Assembly: GCF_007830255.1 (NCBI RefSeq)
Contig: NZ_VLKG01000011.1
Location: 41,632-105,631 of the forward strand
DNA: 64,000 nucleotides
Source: Azomonas agilis
Lineage (GTDB): Bacteria; Pseudomonadota; Gammaproteobacteria; Pseudomonadales; Pseudomonadaceae
Direction of reading: 5' to 3'
Shown here: piece by piece, positions 45,046 through 58,374 of the stretch
Position numbering within the stretch: the first letter of the stretch is position 1
How the letters are laid out: each line of letters opens with the position of its first letter
The notes under the pieces: model-generated
The model's input: only the letters and a program-made list of their open reading frames with translations
The model's database searches: none
What the model was told of the DNA's origin: nothing
Program-made: the position numbers and the translations under genes

Positions 45046-46413
45046 ATGCAGCTAGACCAAGATACCATCGCCGCCGTAGCTACCGCCCAAGGCTATGGTG
45101 GGATTGGGGTCATTCGTTTATCTGGGCCTCAGGCAAAGAGCATTGCAGTGGCTATTGCAGGCTTTGAGCCTAAGCCACGGCAGGCCCATTACTGTTCCTT
45201 TCTAGCAGAGACCACTGAAGTTTTAGATCAGGGATTATTGCTCTTTTTCCCCAATCCTCACTCCTTTACGGGAGAAGACGTTTTAGAGCTACAGGGGCAT
45301 GGTGGCCCGGTTATTTTAGATATGCTGCTGCAACGCTGTTTAGAGCTAGGAGCACGCCAAGCTCGACCGGGTGAGTTTAGTGAGCGGGCTTTTTTAAACG
45401 GCAAACTCGACTTGGCTCAAGCAGAAGCCATTGCAGATTTAATTGAAGCCAGTTCAAAACAAGCGGCGCGTAATGCCGTGCAATCCTTACAAGGTGCTTT
45501 TTCGCGTCAGGTACACCTGTTGGTTGAGCAACTGATTCAACTACGCATGTACGTTGAGGGAGCTATTGATTTCCCTGAGGAGGAAATCGACTTTTTAAAC
45601 GATGGCCAAATCCTCGGACGGCTTGAACATTTGGAGCAAGACTTAGATCAGTTGTTGCAGCAAGCCGGACAGGGAGCACTTCTGCGTGATGGAATGACGA
45701 TTGCCATTGCTGGTCGACCTAATGCGGGAAAGTCCAGTCTGTTGAATGCGTTGGCACGGCGGGATGTGGCCATTGTGACGGAGATAGCGGGAACAACGCG
45801 TGATGTGTTGCATGAGCGCATTCAGATTGAGGGAATGCCTCTACATATTCTGGACACAGCGGGCCTTAGAGTCACCCAAGATCGGGTCGAGCAAATTGGG
45901 ATTCAAAGGGCCGTATCTGCAATACAAGAGGCTGACAGAATTCTTTTAGTCGTGGACTCCTCCAAAGAGGCTGACGCGGATTTACATGAGCTCTGGCGTG
46001 AGTTTTTCGACCAAGATCCTGACCCTAAACGTATTACCCTCATCCGCAACAAGGTAGATCTTTCAGGGGAGCCAGAAGGTCTTGAGTTGAATGAGGCAGG
46101 CTATACCATCCTACGCATGGCTGCCCGAGATTCTGTGGGTATTGATACCCTTTGCCAGCATCTGAAGGCCTGTATGGGGTATCAGCCCGGACTAGAAATG
46201 GGATTCAGCGCCCGAAGACGTCATTTGGAAGCTTTGAGACGTGCAGCAACCTTACTCCAACAGGGGCGAGAACACCTACTCTACACTGAGGCCGGCGAGC
46301 TATTAGCCGAGGATTTACGCTTGACACAGCAGATTTTGGGAGAAATTACGGGTTCATTCAGCTCCGACGAGCTACTAGGGCGAATTTTTTCCAGTTTCTG
46401 TATTGGTAAGTGA
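45046..46413 (+). CDS. mnmE: tRNA modification GTPase MnmE
   Basis: Works with MnmG to install cmnm5 groups on wobble uridine. The start ATG 45046 ([16 protein letters not shown]) has GGAGG six bases upstream; 455 residues. The G domain shows [18 protein letters not shown] in [10 protein letters not shown], and NKVD; the C-terminal CIGK motif is intact. A TTG-type in-frame start at 45028 is not needed. Followed by mnmG after a 72-base gap. Confidence 0.97.
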   Translation: MQLDQDTIAAVATAQGYGGIGVIRLSGPQAKSIAVAIAGFEPKPRQAHYCSFLAETTEVLDQGLLLFFPNPHSFTGEDVLELQGHGGPVILDMLLQRCLELGARQARPGEFSERAFLNGKLDLAQAEAIADLIEASSKQAARNAVQSLQGAFSRQVHLLVEQLIQLRMYVEGAIDFPEEEIDFLNDGQILGRLEHLEQDLDQLLQQAGQGALLRDGMTIAIAGRPNAGKSSLLNALARRDVAIVTEIAGTTRDVLHERIQIEGMPLHILDTAGLRVTQDRVEQIGIQRAVSAIQEADRILLVVDSSKEADADLHELWREFFDQDPDPKRITLIRNKVDLSGEPEGLELNEAGYTILRMAARDSVGIDTLCQHLKACMGYQPGLEMGFSARRRHLEALRRAATLLQQGREHLLYTEAGELLAEDLRLTQQILGEITGSFSSDELLGRIFSSFCIGK

Positions 46414-46485
46414 GCTTCATCCCTTAGCTGGGACTCTTTATACTTCAATATTTTTGATGTCAGCCTAGACAGGCACGAGGTGCGT

Positions 46486-48381
46486 GTGGACTTTCCTTCC
46501 CGTTTTGGCGTGATCGTCGTCGGTGGCGGCCATGCCGGTGCTGAAGCCGCGCTGGCAGCGGCACGCATGGGCGTGAATACCCTGTTACTGACCCACAATA
46601 TCGAAACCTTGGGTCAGATGAGTTGCAACCCGGCCATTGGCGGCATCGGTAAAAGTCATCTGGTGAAGGAAGTGGATGCCCTCGGTGGCGCTATGGCGAC
46701 TGCTACCGATAAAGGTGGCATTCAATTTCGCGTGCTGAACAGCCGTAAGGGCCCAGCGGTGCGGGCCACTCGCGCTCAGGCCGATCGGGTGCTGTACAAA
46801 GCGGCCATGCGCCATATTTTGGAAAATCAGCCCAACCTGTGGCTGTTCCAGCAGCCCTGTGACGATTTAATCGTTGAGCAAGATCAGGTGCGTGGTGTTG
46901 TCACCCAAATGGGCGTGCGCTTTTTGTGCGATGCCGTGGTGTTGACGGCTGGAACCTTCCTCGGCGGTCTGATCCATATTGGCCTAGAGCACTACTCCGG
47001 CGGTCGGGCGGGTGATCCTGCTTCCATCAACCTTGCCCACCGTTTGCGCGAGTTACCGCTGCGGGTCGGACGTTTAAAAACCGGCACGCCCCCACGGATT
47101 GACAGCCGCAGCGTGGATTATTCCGTGATGACTGAGCAGCCCGGTGACACGCCTCTGCCGGTGATGTCTTTTATGGGCTCGGTGGATCAGCATCCGCCTC
47201 AAGTGAGCTGCTGGATTACCCACACCAATGCCCGCACCCACGAAATCATCGCCAGCAATCTGGATCGCTCGCCCATGTATTCCGGGGTGATTGAAGGCAT
47301 TGGCCCGCGTTACTGTCCCTCCATCGAGGACAAAATCCACCGTTTCGCCGATAAAGACAGCCATCAGGTGTTTCTGGAGCCGGAAGGTCTGACCACCCAC
47401 GAGCTGTACCCCAACGGCATTTCCACCTCGTTGCCCTTTGATGTGCAGTTGCAGATCGTGCGCTCCATGCGCGGTTTGGAAAACGCCCACATCCTGCGTC
47501 CCGGCTATGCCATCGAATACGATTACTTTAACCCGCAGGATTTGCAGTACAGCCTCGAAACCAAGGCCATTGGTGGGCTGTTCTTTGCCGGACAAATCAA
47601 CGGCACCACTGGCTACGAAGAAGCGGCCGCTCAAGGCTTGCTGGCCGGAGCTAATGCTGCGTTGCGCGCCCAAGGCCGAGACAGTTGGCATCCGCGCCGC
47701 GATGAGGCCTATATCGGCGTGCTGATTGATGACCTCATCACTTTGGGTACTTCCGAGCCTTACCGCATGTTCACTTCGCGGGCCGAATACCGTCTGATTC
47801 TGCGTGAAGATAACGCTGATCTGCGCCTAACGGAAAAAGGCCGCGAACTGGGCTTGGTGGACGATGCACGTTGGGCTGCTTTTGAACGCAAGCGCGAAGG
47901 CATTGAACGCGAGCAGCAACGCCTGAAAACTACGTGGATTCAAGCAGGAAGTCCGGTAGCTCAAGCAGTTGAGGCGCGCTTTGGTGCTGCCTTACAACGG
48001 GAGTACAGCTTACTCAATCTGCTGACCCGCCCGGAAATTGATTACGCCGCTCTGGTTGAGCTGACAGGGGAGGGCGTGGAAGACCCCCAAGTAGCCGAGC
48101 AGGTCGAGATTCAAACCAAATACGCCGGGTACATCGACCGTCAGCAGGATGAAATTCGCCGTTTGCAGGCCAGCGAAAACATTCGTCTGCCGGAGGATCT
48201 GGAGTACAGCGGCATTCCCGGTCTCTCGCGGGAGATTCAGCACAAGCTGACTCAGGCGCGTCCACAAACCCTAGGCCAAGCTTCGCGTATTCCCGGCGTA
48301 ACGCCTGCGGCGATCTCCCTGCTGATGATTCATCTGAAAAAGCGCAGCACCCAGAGTAAAACAGCGGATCAGGAGGCCTAA
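46486..48381 (+). CDS. mnmG: tRNA uridine-5-carboxymethylaminomethyl modification enzyme MnmG
   Basis: FAD enzyme, partner of MnmE. GTG 46486 ([18 protein letters not shown]) is preferred since GAGG ends five bases before it and the N-terminus matches Pseudomonas MnmG; GTG 46480 is the alternative. 631 residues. FAD motif [38 protein letters not shown] (split), and [17 protein letters not shown] are diagnostic. Its stop overlaps the rsmG start by one base. Confidence 0.97.
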   Translation: MDFPSRFGVIVVGGGHAGAEAALAAARMGVNTLLLTHNIETLGQMSCNPAIGGIGKSHLVKEVDALGGAMATATDKGGIQFRVLNSRKGPAVRATRAQADRVLYKAAMRHILENQPNLWLFQQPCDDLIVEQDQVRGVVTQMGVRFLCDAVVLTAGTFLGGLIHIGLEHYSGGRAGDPASINLAHRLRELPLRVGRLKTGTPPRIDSRSVDYSVMTEQPGDTPLPVMSFMGSVDQHPPQVSCWITHTNARTHEIIASNLDRSPMYSGVIEGIGPRYCPSIEDKIHRFADKDSHQVFLEPEGLTTHELYPNGISTSLPFDVQLQIVRSMRGLENAHILRPGYAIEYDYFNPQDLQYSLETKAIGGLFFAGQINGTTGYEEAAAQGLLAGANAALRAQGRDSWHPRRDEAYIGVLIDDLITLGTSEPYRMFTSRAEYRLILREDNADLRLTEKGRELGLVDDARWAAFERKREGIEREQQRLKTTWIQAGSPVAQAVEARFGAALQREYSLLNLLTRPEIDYAALVELTGEGVEDPQVAEQVEIQTKYAGYIDRQQDEIRRLQASENIRLPEDLEYSGIPGLSREIQHKLTQARPQTLGQASRIPGVTPAAISLLMIHLKKRSTQSKTADQEA

Positions 48382-49028
48382 TGTCGGTGATTACCCCGCA
48401 GCATAGGCAAGAGTTGGCTTCAGGCATCCAGCGTTTGGGCTTGGTGCTGAACGCGGCTCAGCAAGAGCAGCTTTTGGCCTACCTGTCTCTGCTGATCAAG
48501 TGGAATAAAGCCTATAACCTGACCGCCGTCCGTGACCCGAATGAAATGGTTTCTCGGCACTTGTTGGACAGCTTGAGTATCCTGCCCCAAGTGCAGCCTT
48601 TGGGAGCCTGTTGGTTGGATGTGGGCAGTGGTGGAGGCATGCCCGGCGTGCCCTTGGCGATTGCCTTTCCCGAGCGCCAATTCACCCTACTGGACTCCAA
48701 TGGTAAGAAAACGCGCTTCCTGACTCAGGTGAAGTTGGAACTCAAACTGGCCAACCTCAGCGTAGTCAATGAACGGGTGGAGGCCTTTCAACCGGCCTTA
48801 CCTTTTGAGGGCATAGTGTCGCGGGCCTTCAGCTCGCTGGCCGACTTTTCCGATTGGACACGGCACTTGGGCGATCAAAATACCCACTGGTTGGCCATGA
48901 AAGGCGTGCATCCCGACGATGAGTTGCAAGCCTTACCCGAGGATTTTCAGTTAATAAACACTCAGGTGTTGGATGTACCCGGTTGCCAAGGACAGCGCCA
49001 CCTCCTGATACTGCGCCGCATTTCATGA
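48381..49028 (+). CDS. rsmG: 16S rRNA (guanine(527)-N7)-methyltransferase
   Basis: Methylates G527 of 16S rRNA (formerly GidB). 215 residues with SAM-binding [34 protein letters not shown] and a central SRAFSSL. The start shares a base with the mnmG stop (TAATG), so it is translationally coupled. parA follows 18 bases later. Confidence 0.97.
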   Translation: MSVITPQHRQELASGIQRLGLVLNAAQQEQLLAYLSLLIKWNKAYNLTAVRDPNEMVSRHLLDSLSILPQVQPLGACWLDVGSGGGMPGVPLAIAFPERQFTLLDSNGKKTRFLTQVKLELKLANLSVVNERVEAFQPALPFEGIVSRAFSSLADFSDWTRHLGDQNTHWLAMKGVHPDDELQALPEDFQLINTQVLDVPGCQGQRHLLILRRIS

Positions 49029-49046
49029 ATTGGAACGAAACCGATC

Positions 49047-49826
49047 ATGGCTAAAGTATTCGCCATCGCCAATCAAAAGGGCGGTGTGGGCAAGACAACC
49101 ACCTGCGTCAACCTAGCGGCTTCACTGGTGGCAACGCGCCGCCGGGTGTTGCTGTTGGATTTAGACCCTCAAGGCAACGCCACTACCGGTAGCGGTGTGG
49201 ACAAGCTGAGTTTGGACTACTCGGTGTATGACGTACTGACCGGCAAATGCAGCCTTGTAGAAGCTATGCACTTTTCCGAGCACGGTGGCTATCAATTGTT
49301 ACCGGCTAACCGCGATTTAACGGCGGCAGAAGTAGCTCTACTCAACATGCCGGCCAAAGAAAAGCGCCTGCGCGAAGCCTTGGCCCCGGTGCGGGAAAAC
49401 TACGATTACATCCTCATCGACTGCCCGCCCTCGCTGTCCATGCTGACGGTGAATGCGCTGGCAGCAGCGGATGGCGTCATCATCCCCATGCAGTGCGAAT
49501 ACTACGCCTTGGAGGGATTAACCGATCTGGTGAACTCCATTCAGCGCATTGCGGTGGCTTTGAATGCCGAACTGAGGATTGAAGGCATTGTGCGCACCAT
49601 GTACGACCCGCGTAGCAGTCTGACTAATCAAGTTTCCGAGCAACTGAAAGCCCACTTTGCTGATCGGTTATACGAGACGGTCATCCCACGCAATGTTCGC
49701 TTGGCCGAAGCGCCCAGTCACGGCATGCCGGTTTTGGAATACGACAGGCAGTCCAAGGGGGCACAAGCCTATCTGGCATTGGCCAGCGAGTTGGCCCGTC
49801 GCCAACGTCGCCCCACTCGCACCTAA
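49047..49826 (+). CDS. parA: chromosome partitioning ATPase ParA (Soj)
   Basis: ATPase that moves ParB-parS complexes over the nucleoid. 259 residues. Deviant Walker A KGGVGKTTTCVNLAASL with the signature lysine, LLLDLDPQGNATTG, and Walker B YILIDCPPSLSMLTVNAL. Pairs with parB 17 bases downstream. The parS site in recF is the likely cargo. Confidence 0.97.
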   Translation: MAKVFAIANQKGGVGKTTTCVNLAASLVATRRRVLLLDLDPQGNATTGSGVDKLSLDYSVYDVLTGKCSLVEAMHFSEHGGYQLLPANRDLTAAEVALLNMPAKEKRLREALAPVRENYDYILIDCPPSLSMLTVNALAAADGVIIPMQCEYYALEGLTDLVNSIQRIAVALNAELRIEGIVRTMYDPRSSLTNQVSEQLKAHFADRLYETVIPRNVRLAEAPSHGMPVLEYDRQSKGAQAYLALASELARRQRRPTRT

Positions 49827-49843
49827 TACGCTAAGGAGACCTT

Positions 49844-50722
49844 ATGGCCATAAGAAAAAGAGGGCTCGGACGCGGGCTAGATGCCTTACTAGGAGGCAGC
49901 CTACCGGGAGCAACGGAGGAAGGCGTAAGCGCCCCAGTGAGCGATCAAGGCGAGCTGCATCACCTCCCCCTAGATCTGGTACAACGCGGACGTTATCAAC
50001 CCAGACGGGATATGGATCCTGTTGCTTTAGAAGAGCTGGCTCAATCTATTCGAGCCCAAGGGGTAATGCAGCCGATTGTGGTTAGACCTGTGGCTTCAGG
50101 TCGCTACGAAATCATTGCCGGAGAGCGCCGTTGGCGAGCCAGTCAGCAAGCCGGTCTGGATAAAATTCCGGCACTGGTGCGTGAAGTACCGGATGATCTG
50201 GCCATCGCTATGGCCTTGATCGAAAACATCCAACGTGAAGACCTCAACCCGATTGAGGAAGCCATTGCCTTACAACGTTTGCAGCACGAATTCCACCTGA
50301 CTCAGCAGCAAGTGGCGGATGCCGTGGGCAAGTCCCGTGTCAGCATCAGTAACCTGATGCGGTTAATGGCCTTGCCGGAAGAAGTAAAAATCATGCTGGC
50401 CCACGGCGATTTGGAAATGGGCCATGCGCGTGCTTTATTGGGTTTACCGGATGAGCGTCAGATTGAAGGCGCGCGGCATGTTGTCGCACGAGGATTAAGT
50501 GTTCGCCAGACCGAAGCTTTGGTTCGTCAATGGTTAAAGGAGGCCAATCCAACGGCTAAGTCAGCAGCAGATGATCCTGACATTAGTCGCTTGGAGCAGC
50601 GGTTGGCGGAATGTTTAGGAGCTCCTGTGCAGATTCGCCACACGGCAAAAGGCAAAGGACAATTGGTGATTCGCTATAACTCTTTAGATGAGTTGCAGGG
50701 GGTTTTAGCACACATTCGCTAA
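49844..50722 (+). CDS. parB: chromosome partitioning protein ParB (Spo0J)
   Basis: CTPase/DNA-binding protein that loads on parS and spreads. 292 residues. N-terminus KRGLGRGLDALLGG is the ParA-stimulating tail. The CTP/spreading motifs GERRWRASQQAGL and ENIQREDLNPIEEA are present. The parS-reading helix-turn-helix is LTQQQVADAVGKSRVSISNLMRL (split), and a C-terminal dimer domain ends the protein. Confidence 0.97.
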   Translation: MAIRKRGLGRGLDALLGGSLPGATEEGVSAPVSDQGELHHLPLDLVQRGRYQPRRDMDPVALEELAQSIRAQGVMQPIVVRPVASGRYEIIAGERRWRASQQAGLDKIPALVREVPDDLAIAMALIENIQREDLNPIEEAIALQRLQHEFHLTQQQVADAVGKSRVSISNLMRLMALPEEVKIMLAHGDLEMGHARALLGLPDERQIEGARHVVARGLSVRQTEALVRQWLKEANPTAKSAADDPDISRLEQRLAECLGAPVQIRHTAKGKGQLVIRYNSLDELQGVLAHIR

Positions 50723-50765
50723 TAAGAATTAGCTTAGAAAATGACCACAAAAAGCTGCAAGACGG

Positions 50766-50794
50766 TTGAACCTAGGTGTATCCGCCCCTATACT
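50766..50794 (+). promoter_or_regulatory. sigma-70 promoter of the atp operon
   Basis: TTGAAC, a 17-base spacer, and TATACT, 62 bases before atpI. It is in the only gap of note (133 bases) between parB and atpI. Confidence 0.7.
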
Positions 50795-50855
50795 CGCGGC
50801 GCATTTTTAGGAGCGGTGGCCCTGTCGGGCTTGCCGTCACGGTGACGGAATTCGT

Positions 50856-52090
<1,235 letters not shown>

Positions 52091-52153
52091 TCCTGGATTA
52101 ACACAGTAAAATAGAAACTACCCGCACCAAAGAAACCCTTAACTAAACTTTAG

Positions 52154-52411
<258 letters not shown>

Positions 52412-52426
52412 GCCTTTCCTGAGGGC

Positions 52427-52453
52427 AATGGGGCTCCTTTAGTGGGCCCCGTT
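52427..52453 (+). other. intercistronic RNA hairpin after atpE
   Basis: AATGGGGC and GCCCCGTT pair over eight positions (one G-T) with an 11-base loop, 16 bases after the atpE stop. No T-run strong enough for termination; the operon clearly continues. Probably an mRNA stability or processing element that helps overproduce subunit c. Confidence 0.5.
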
Positions 52454-52504
52454 GTTTATGGAAACGACAACTGCGTCGAACGAGATAGCACGAGGTAAAT
52501 CGCT

Positions 52505-52975
52505 GTGAACATTAACTTGACGCTGTTTGGTCAAACGATCGCCTTCGCTATTTTCGTCTGGTTTTGCATGAAAAATGTATGGCCACCCATTACTCAGGCC
52601 ATGCAAGAACGCCAGAAGAAAATCGCCGAGGGATTGGATGCTGCCGGGCGTGCCCAGAACGATCTGAAACTTGCTCAAGAAAAAGTTTCCAACACCTTGA
52701 AGGAAACTAAAGAGCAGGCTACCCAGATCATTGAGCAAGCTAATAAGCATGCCAATACGATCATCGAAGAAGCCAAAGAGCAGGCTCGCATCGAAGGTGA
52801 GCGACTGATCGCAAGCGCTAAGGCTGAGATCGAACAGGAAGTGAACCGCGCCCGGGATCAACTGCGCAGCCAAGTAGCCGCTCTGGCTATTCAGGGTGCG
52901 GAGCAAATCCTGCAATCCCAAGTGGATGCCCAGGTACACAACGGTCTGGTCGAAAAACTGGCCTCTCAACTCTAA
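52505..52975 (+). CDS. atpF: ATP synthase Fo subunit b
   Basis: 156 residues: one N-terminal helix ([20 protein letters not shown]) and a long charged coiled coil that forms the peripheral stalk, with [22 protein letters not shown] (split) typical of the family. Starts with GTG. Only one b gene is present, as expected for a homodimeric stalk. Confidence 0.97.
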   Translation: MNINLTLFGQTIAFAIFVWFCMKNVWPPITQAMQERQKKIAEGLDAAGRAQNDLKLAQEKVSNTLKETKEQATQIIEQANKHANTIIEEAKEQARIEGERLIASAKAEIEQEVNRARDQLRSQVAALAIQGAEQILQSQVDAQVHNGLVEKLASQL

Positions 52976-52987
52976 GCGAGGCAAGCG

Positions 52988-53521
52988 ATGATCAATAACC
53001 AGCCGCTTGCTCGGCCCTATGCAAAAGCTGCTTTCGAGCTGGCCACTCAAACAGGGCAAATTGATGTTTGGTTCGCACTGCTCAGTCAGGCAGCCAGCAT
53101 TGTAAAAAACCCAGAGATGGCTGAACTGATCGGCAACCCTAAACTGACTCAAGCGACTAAGGTAGAAGCTCTGATCAGTCTGTTGGGTGACACCGATAAA
53201 GCGTTTTGCAATTTCGTAGCAACTCTAGGTGAAAATGATCGCTTAGAGGTTATCCCCACTATTTTTGAAACTTTTGAGGCTCTCAAACTTGAGGCTGAAA
53301 AAAGCATCACGGTAGAAGTGGAAACCGCTTACGAGTTGAGCGAAGAGCAACTTCAAACCCTGGCTGCCTCCCTGTCGAAGCGGCTCGATCGTACCGTCAA
53401 CCTCCAGCAGGAAGTAAATCCTGCACTGATCGGCGGTCTGGTTATCCGCGCCGGTGATGTGGTGATTGATGGTTCGGTCCGCGGCAAGCTGAGCCAGTTA
53501 GCCGAAGCGTTAAAATCCTGA
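52988..53521 (+). CDS. atpH: ATP synthase F1 subunit delta
   Basis: 177 residues linking the b dimer to the top of F1. RPYAKAAFELA at the N-terminus and the C-terminal NPALIGGLVIRAGDVVIDGSVRGKL (split) are the two family signatures. Twelve bases after atpF. Confidence 0.97.
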   Translation: MINNQPLARPYAKAAFELATQTGQIDVWFALLSQAASIVKNPEMAELIGNPKLTQATKVEALISLLGDTDKAFCNFVATLGENDRLEVIPTIFETFEALKLEAEKSITVEVETAYELSEEQLQTLAASLSKRLDRTVNLQQEVNPALIGGLVIRAGDVVIDGSVRGKLSQLAEALKS

Positions 53522-53536
53522 TTTGAGGGACATGGC

Positions 53537-55081
53537 ATGCAGCAACTGAATCCTTCCGAAATAAGCGAAATTATCAAGCAGCGTATCGCTCAGCTTGATG
53601 TTTCGGCACAAGCACGTAATGAGGGCACGGTCGTCAGCGTGTCCGACGGTATCGTCCGTATCTACGGACTGGCCGATGTGATGTATGGCGAAATGATCGA
53701 ATTTCCCGGTGGTGTCTATGGTATGGCGCTCAACTTAGAGCGTGATTCTGTAGGTGCTGTAGTTCTGGGTAGCTACCTAGGTCTGAAAGAAGGCATGAGT
53801 GCTAAGTGCACTGGCCGTATTCTGGAAGTTCCGGTTGGCCCTGAACTGCTGGGTCGCGTTGTTGACGCTCTGGGTAACCCCATTGACGGTAAAGGCCCGC
53901 TGAACAATCAGTTGACCGATGCGGTTGAGAAGGTAGCGCCCGGCGTAATTTGGCGTAAATCCGTAGACCAGCCTGTTCAGACTGGCTACAAATCCGTTGA
54001 TGCCATGATCCCGGTAGGTCGTGGTCAGCGCGAGCTGATCATCGGTGACCGTCAGATCGGTAAAACCGCTCTGGCCATCGACGCGATCATCAACCAGAAA
54101 GACAGTGGTATTAAATGCGTTTACGTGGCCATTGGTCAGAAGCAATCGACCATTGCCAACGTAGTACGCAAACTGGAAGAGCACGGCGCTCTGGCCAACA
54201 CTATTGTGGTTGCAGCCTCTGCTTCTGAGTCCGCTGCTCTGCAATACCTGGCTCCTTACGCCGGTTGCACCATGGGTGAGTACTTCCGTGACCGCGGCGA
54301 AGACGCTCTGATCGTTTATGATGATCTGTCCAAGCAAGCCGTTGCTTACCGTCAAATCTCCCTACTGCTGCGCCGTCCGCCAGGTCGTGAAGCCTATCCT
54401 GGCGATGTGTTCTATCTCCACAGCCGTCTGCTGGAGCGCGCTTCTCGCGTTTCTGAAGAGTACGTTGAGAAGTTCACCAACGGCGCTGTGACGGGCAAAA
54501 CCGGTTCTCTGACCGCTCTGCCGATCATCGAAACTCAAGCCGGTGACGTATCCGCCTTCGTTCCGACCAACGTGATCTCCATCACTGACGGTCAGATCTT
54601 CCTAGAATCTGGCATGTTCAACTCGGGCCTGCGCCCTGCTGTGAACGCCGGTATTTCGGTATCCCGTGTGGGTGGTGCGGCTCAAACTAAGATCGTTAAG
54701 AAACTGTCCGGTGGTATCCGTACCGCTCTGGCTCAGTACCGTGAACTGGCAGCCTTTGCCCAGTTTGCTTCCGATCTGGATGAGGCAACTCGCAAGCAGT
54801 TGGAGCATGGTCAGCGCGTTACTGAGCTGATGAAGCAAAAACAATTTGCGCCCATGTCTGTGGCTGAAATGTCCATTTCTCTGTATGCCGCTGAGCGTGG
54901 CTTCTTACAAGATGTTGAAGTAGCTAAGGTCGGTGCTTTCGAGCAAGCCTTACTCGGCTATTTCCAACGTGAGAAAGCTGATCTGCTGGCCAAGATCAAC
55001 GAGAAAGGTGACTTCAACGACGAAATCGATGCAGGTATCAAAGCCGGTATCGAGAAGTTCAAGGCCACCCAGTCCTGGTAA
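53537..55081 (+). CDS. atpA: ATP synthase F1 subunit alpha
   Basis: 514 residues. P-loop [15 protein letters not shown], the conserved [22 protein letters not shown] (split) and the catalytic arginine region [11 protein letters not shown]. Non-catalytic nucleotide site as in all alpha subunits. Starts 15 bases after atpH. Confidence 0.98.
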   Translation: MQQLNPSEISEIIKQRIAQLDVSAQARNEGTVVSVSDGIVRIYGLADVMYGEMIEFPGGVYGMALNLERDSVGAVVLGSYLGLKEGMSAKCTGRILEVPVGPELLGRVVDALGNPIDGKGPLNNQLTDAVEKVAPGVIWRKSVDQPVQTGYKSVDAMIPVGRGQRELIIGDRQIGKTALAIDAIINQKDSGIKCVYVAIGQKQSTIANVVRKLEEHGALANTIVVAASASESAALQYLAPYAGCTMGEYFRDRGEDALIVYDDLSKQAVAYRQISLLLRRPPGREAYPGDVFYLHSRLLERASRVSEEYVEKFTNGAVTGKTGSLTALPIIETQAGDVSAFVPTNVISITDGQIFLESGMFNSGLRPAVNAGISVSRVGGAAQTKIVKKLSGGIRTALAQYRELAAFAQFASDLDEATRKQLEHGQRVTELMKQKQFAPMSVAEMSISLYAAERGFLQDVEVAKVGAFEQALLGYFQREKADLLAKINEKGDFNDEIDAGIKAGIEKFKATQSW

Positions 55082-55087
55082 GCCGCA

Positions 55088-55108
55088 GCGGGGATCTTTG
55101 ATCCCCGC
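55088..55108 (+). other. intercistronic RNA hairpin between atpA and atpG
   Basis: A perfect nine-pair stem GCGGGGATC / GATCCCCGC closed by a TTT triloop, extendable by GCA/TGC around one bulge. It begins seven bases after the atpA stop and ends before the atpG ribosome-binding site. No downstream T-run, so it is not a terminator. Confidence 0.6.
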
Positions 55109-55130
55109 CTGCTAACCTGAAAGGTGTCAA

Positions 55131-55991
55131 ATGGCAGGCGCAAAAGAGATTCGCAGCAAGATTGCGAGCATCAAAAGCACGCAGAAGATCACCAGCGCCA
55201 TGGAAAAAGTGGCGGTCAGCAAAATGCGCAAAGCTCAACTGCGCATGGCTGCCAGCCGTCCTTATGCGGAGCGGATTCGTCAGGTTATTGGCCATTTAGC
55301 CAATGCTAACCCAGAATACCGTCATCCCTTCATGGTCGATCGTCCGGTTAAGCGCGTCGGGTACATTCTGGTTTCTTCTGATCGTGGTCTGTGCGGTGGC
55401 TTGAACATCAACCTGTTCAAGGCGCTGATCAAGAGCATGAAGAGCTGGCACGACCAAGGTGTGCAAGCTGACCTTTGTGTGATCGGTAATAAGGGAGCCA
55501 GTTTCTTCCGCAGTTACGGCGGCAACATCGTTGCGGCCATCGGTAACTTGGGTGAAGCGCCCTCCGTAAACAGTCTGATCGGCAGCGTTAAGGTAATGCT
55601 GGATGCCTTTAACGAAGGCAAGATAGATCAGTTGTATCTGGTATCGAACAAGTTCATCAATACCATGACCCAGAAGCCAACCGTGGAGCAATTGCTGCCT
55701 TTAGAGGCCAGCAAGGGTGAAACTGCTGAGCGGGCTTGGGATTATTTGTATGAACCTGATGCCTATCAGTTGCTCGATTCGCTGCTGGTTCGCTATGTAG
55801 AGTCGCAAGTTTATCAAGCGGTGGTGGAAAACGCAGCGGCTGAGCAGGCTGCGCGGATGATCGCCATGAAAAATGCCACCGACAACGCTGGCCAGCTGAT
55901 CAAAGACCTGCAACTGATCTACAACAAGGCGCGTCAGGCTGCGATCACACAGGAAATTTCGGAAATCGTCGGCGGCGCTGCCGCGGTTTAA
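55131..55991 (+). CDS. atpG: ATP synthase F1 subunit gamma
   Basis: 286-residue central rotor shaft. N-terminal coiled coil [27 protein letters not shown] (split at 20), [11 protein letters not shown], and the C-terminal coiled coil [28 protein letters not shown] (split) with the closing EISEIVGGA motif. 50 bases after atpA, preceded by the hairpin. Confidence 0.98.
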   Translation: MAGAKEIRSKIASIKSTQKITSAMEKVAVSKMRKAQLRMAASRPYAERIRQVIGHLANANPEYRHPFMVDRPVKRVGYILVSSDRGLCGGLNINLFKALIKSMKSWHDQGVQADLCVIGNKGASFFRSYGGNIVAAIGNLGEAPSVNSLIGSVKVMLDAFNEGKIDQLYLVSNKFINTMTQKPTVEQLLPLEASKGETAERAWDYLYEPDAYQLLDSLLVRYVESQVYQAVVENAAAEQAARMIAMKNATDNAGQLIKDLQLIYNKARQAAITQEISEIVGGAAAV

Positions 55992-56021
55992 GAACGGTTC
56001 AAATATTCAGAGGAACCATAA

Positions 56022-57398
<1,377 letters not shown>

Positions 57399-57426
57399 TA
57401 AAAGCCCCGTAAGGGGATCGCCTGAG

Positions 57427-57457
57427 GCGATGGCAGAGCCTTAAGTTCTGCCATCGC
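57427..57457 (+). other. RNA hairpin in the atpD-atpC spacer, copy 1
   Basis: GCGATGGCAGA and TCTGCCATCGC form a perfect 11-pair stem with a nine-base loop, 19 bases before the first atpC start. Two smaller stems (CCCC/GGGG and ATCGCC/GGCGAT) precede it. Confidence 0.65.
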
Positions 57458-57476
57458 TGTGACCAAGGCAATTGGT

Positions 57477-57761
57477 ATGGCTATGACAATTCATTGCGAT
57501 ATCGTCAGTGCAGGAGAAGAGCTGTTCTCTGGACTGGTAGAAATGGTCATTGTATGCGGTGCCCAGGGTGACTTGGGTATCCTCATCGGCCATACGCCTT
57601 TGCTGACTTCACTTAAGCCGGGTTCGGTGCGAGTGATTAAGCAAGGTGGTCAGGAAGAGGTTTTCCACGTATCCGGTGGCTTCGTTGAAGTGCAACCGAG
57701 TACGGTTAAGGTACTGGCTGATATGGCTGTCCGCGCTAACGACACGGCACAGCGTGATTGA
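57477..57761 (+). CDS. atpC: truncated ATP synthase epsilon subunit (N-terminal beta-sandwich only)
   Basis: 94 residues from ATG 57477 ([19 protein letters not shown]). It is collinear with the first 85-90 residues of the full-length epsilon encoded 378 bases downstream and then ends in NDTAQRD and a stop. It therefore has the beta-sandwich that binds gamma and the c-ring ([31 protein letters not shown]) but none of the C-terminal helices that inhibit ATP hydrolysis. By eye about 28 codons differ from the second copy, half of them silent, and the frame is intact, so it may still make a protein. Ribosome-binding site (AAGG, ten bases upstream) is weaker than that of copy 2. Confidence 0.8.
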   Translation: MAMTIHCDIVSAGEELFSGLVEMVIVCGAQGDLGILIGHTPLLTSLKPGSVRVIKQGGQEEVFHVSGGFVEVQPSTVKVLADMAVRANDTAQRD

Positions 57762-57803
57762 ATGAGCCAAAACTGTAATAAGAGCCCCTAGGGCTCGCCT
57801 GAG

Positions 57804-57836
57804 GTGATGGTAGAGCTTTGTTCATTCTGCCGTTGC
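57804..57836 (+). other. RNA hairpin before full-length atpC, copy 2
   Basis: GTGATGGTAGA and TCTGCCGTTGC correspond to the copy 1 hairpin arms. All 11 pairs can still form, four of them now G-U, with an 11-base loop, 18 bases before the atpC start. Confidence 0.55.
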
Positions 57837-57854
57837 TGCTAACCGAGGCATGAT

Positions 57855-58283
57855 ATGGCTATGACAGTTCATTGCGATATCGTCAGTGCAGAAGAAGAGC
57901 TGTTCTCAGGCCTGGCGGAAATGGTCATCGTACACGGTGCTCAGGGTGACTTGGGTATCCTCATGGGCCATACACCTTTGCTGAGCTCACTTAAGCCGGG
58001 GCCGGTGCGAGTGATTAAGCAGGGTGGTCAGGAAGAGATTTTCTACGTATCCGGCGGCTTCGTTGAAGTACAGCCGAATATGGTTAAAGTGCTGGCGGAT
58101 ACTGCTATTCGCGCTAAAGATATCGATGAGGCAGCGGCTAAAGAAGCTATGTTGGCTGCTGAAAAAGCCCTCAGCGAGAAAGGAGCCGAGTTTGACTACG
58201 GCGCTGCCTCTGCTCACTTGGCGGCTGCTATGGCTCAATTGCGCACGATTGAAGAATTGCGTAAAAAATACGGTCGTCACTAA
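57855..58283 (+). CDS. atpC: ATP synthase F1 subunit epsilon, full length
   Basis: 142 residues. N-terminal beta-sandwich ([50 protein letters not shown]) and the two C-terminal helices ([32 protein letters not shown]) are both present, so it can inhibit as well as couple. GAGG six bases before ATG is a good ribosome-binding site. It is the last gene of the operon and is followed by a terminator. Confidence 0.97.
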   Translation: MAMTVHCDIVSAEEELFSGLAEMVIVHGAQGDLGILMGHTPLLSSLKPGPVRVIKQGGQEEIFYVSGGFVEVQPNMVKVLADTAIRAKDIDEAAAKEAMLAAEKALSEKGAEFDYGAASAHLAAAMAQLRTIEELRKKYGRH

Positions 58284-58303
58284 GCCGTATATTGAGGCGC
58301 AGA

Positions 58304-58329
58304 ATAAAAAGGGCAGCTTAGGCTGCCTT
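58304..58329 (+). terminator. rho-independent terminator of the atp operon
   Basis: GGCAGC / GCTGCC stem with a TTAG loop, extended by A-T pairs, then TTTTTTT; 20 bases after the atpC stop. Confidence 0.88.
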
Positions 58330-58374
58330 TTTTTATCCTTAGCCCATATTTTACCCGCTAATACGAGAGCCCCT

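Noticed and set aside
53777..54355. A 192-codon minus-strand frame inside atpA
   Set aside because: Antisense shadow of the ATP synthase alpha gene, without a recognisable protein pattern.
57477..57761. The short atpC copy as an assembly error
   Set aside because: The two copies differ at many positions including the spacer, so a collapsed or repeated assembly of one locus is unlikely.
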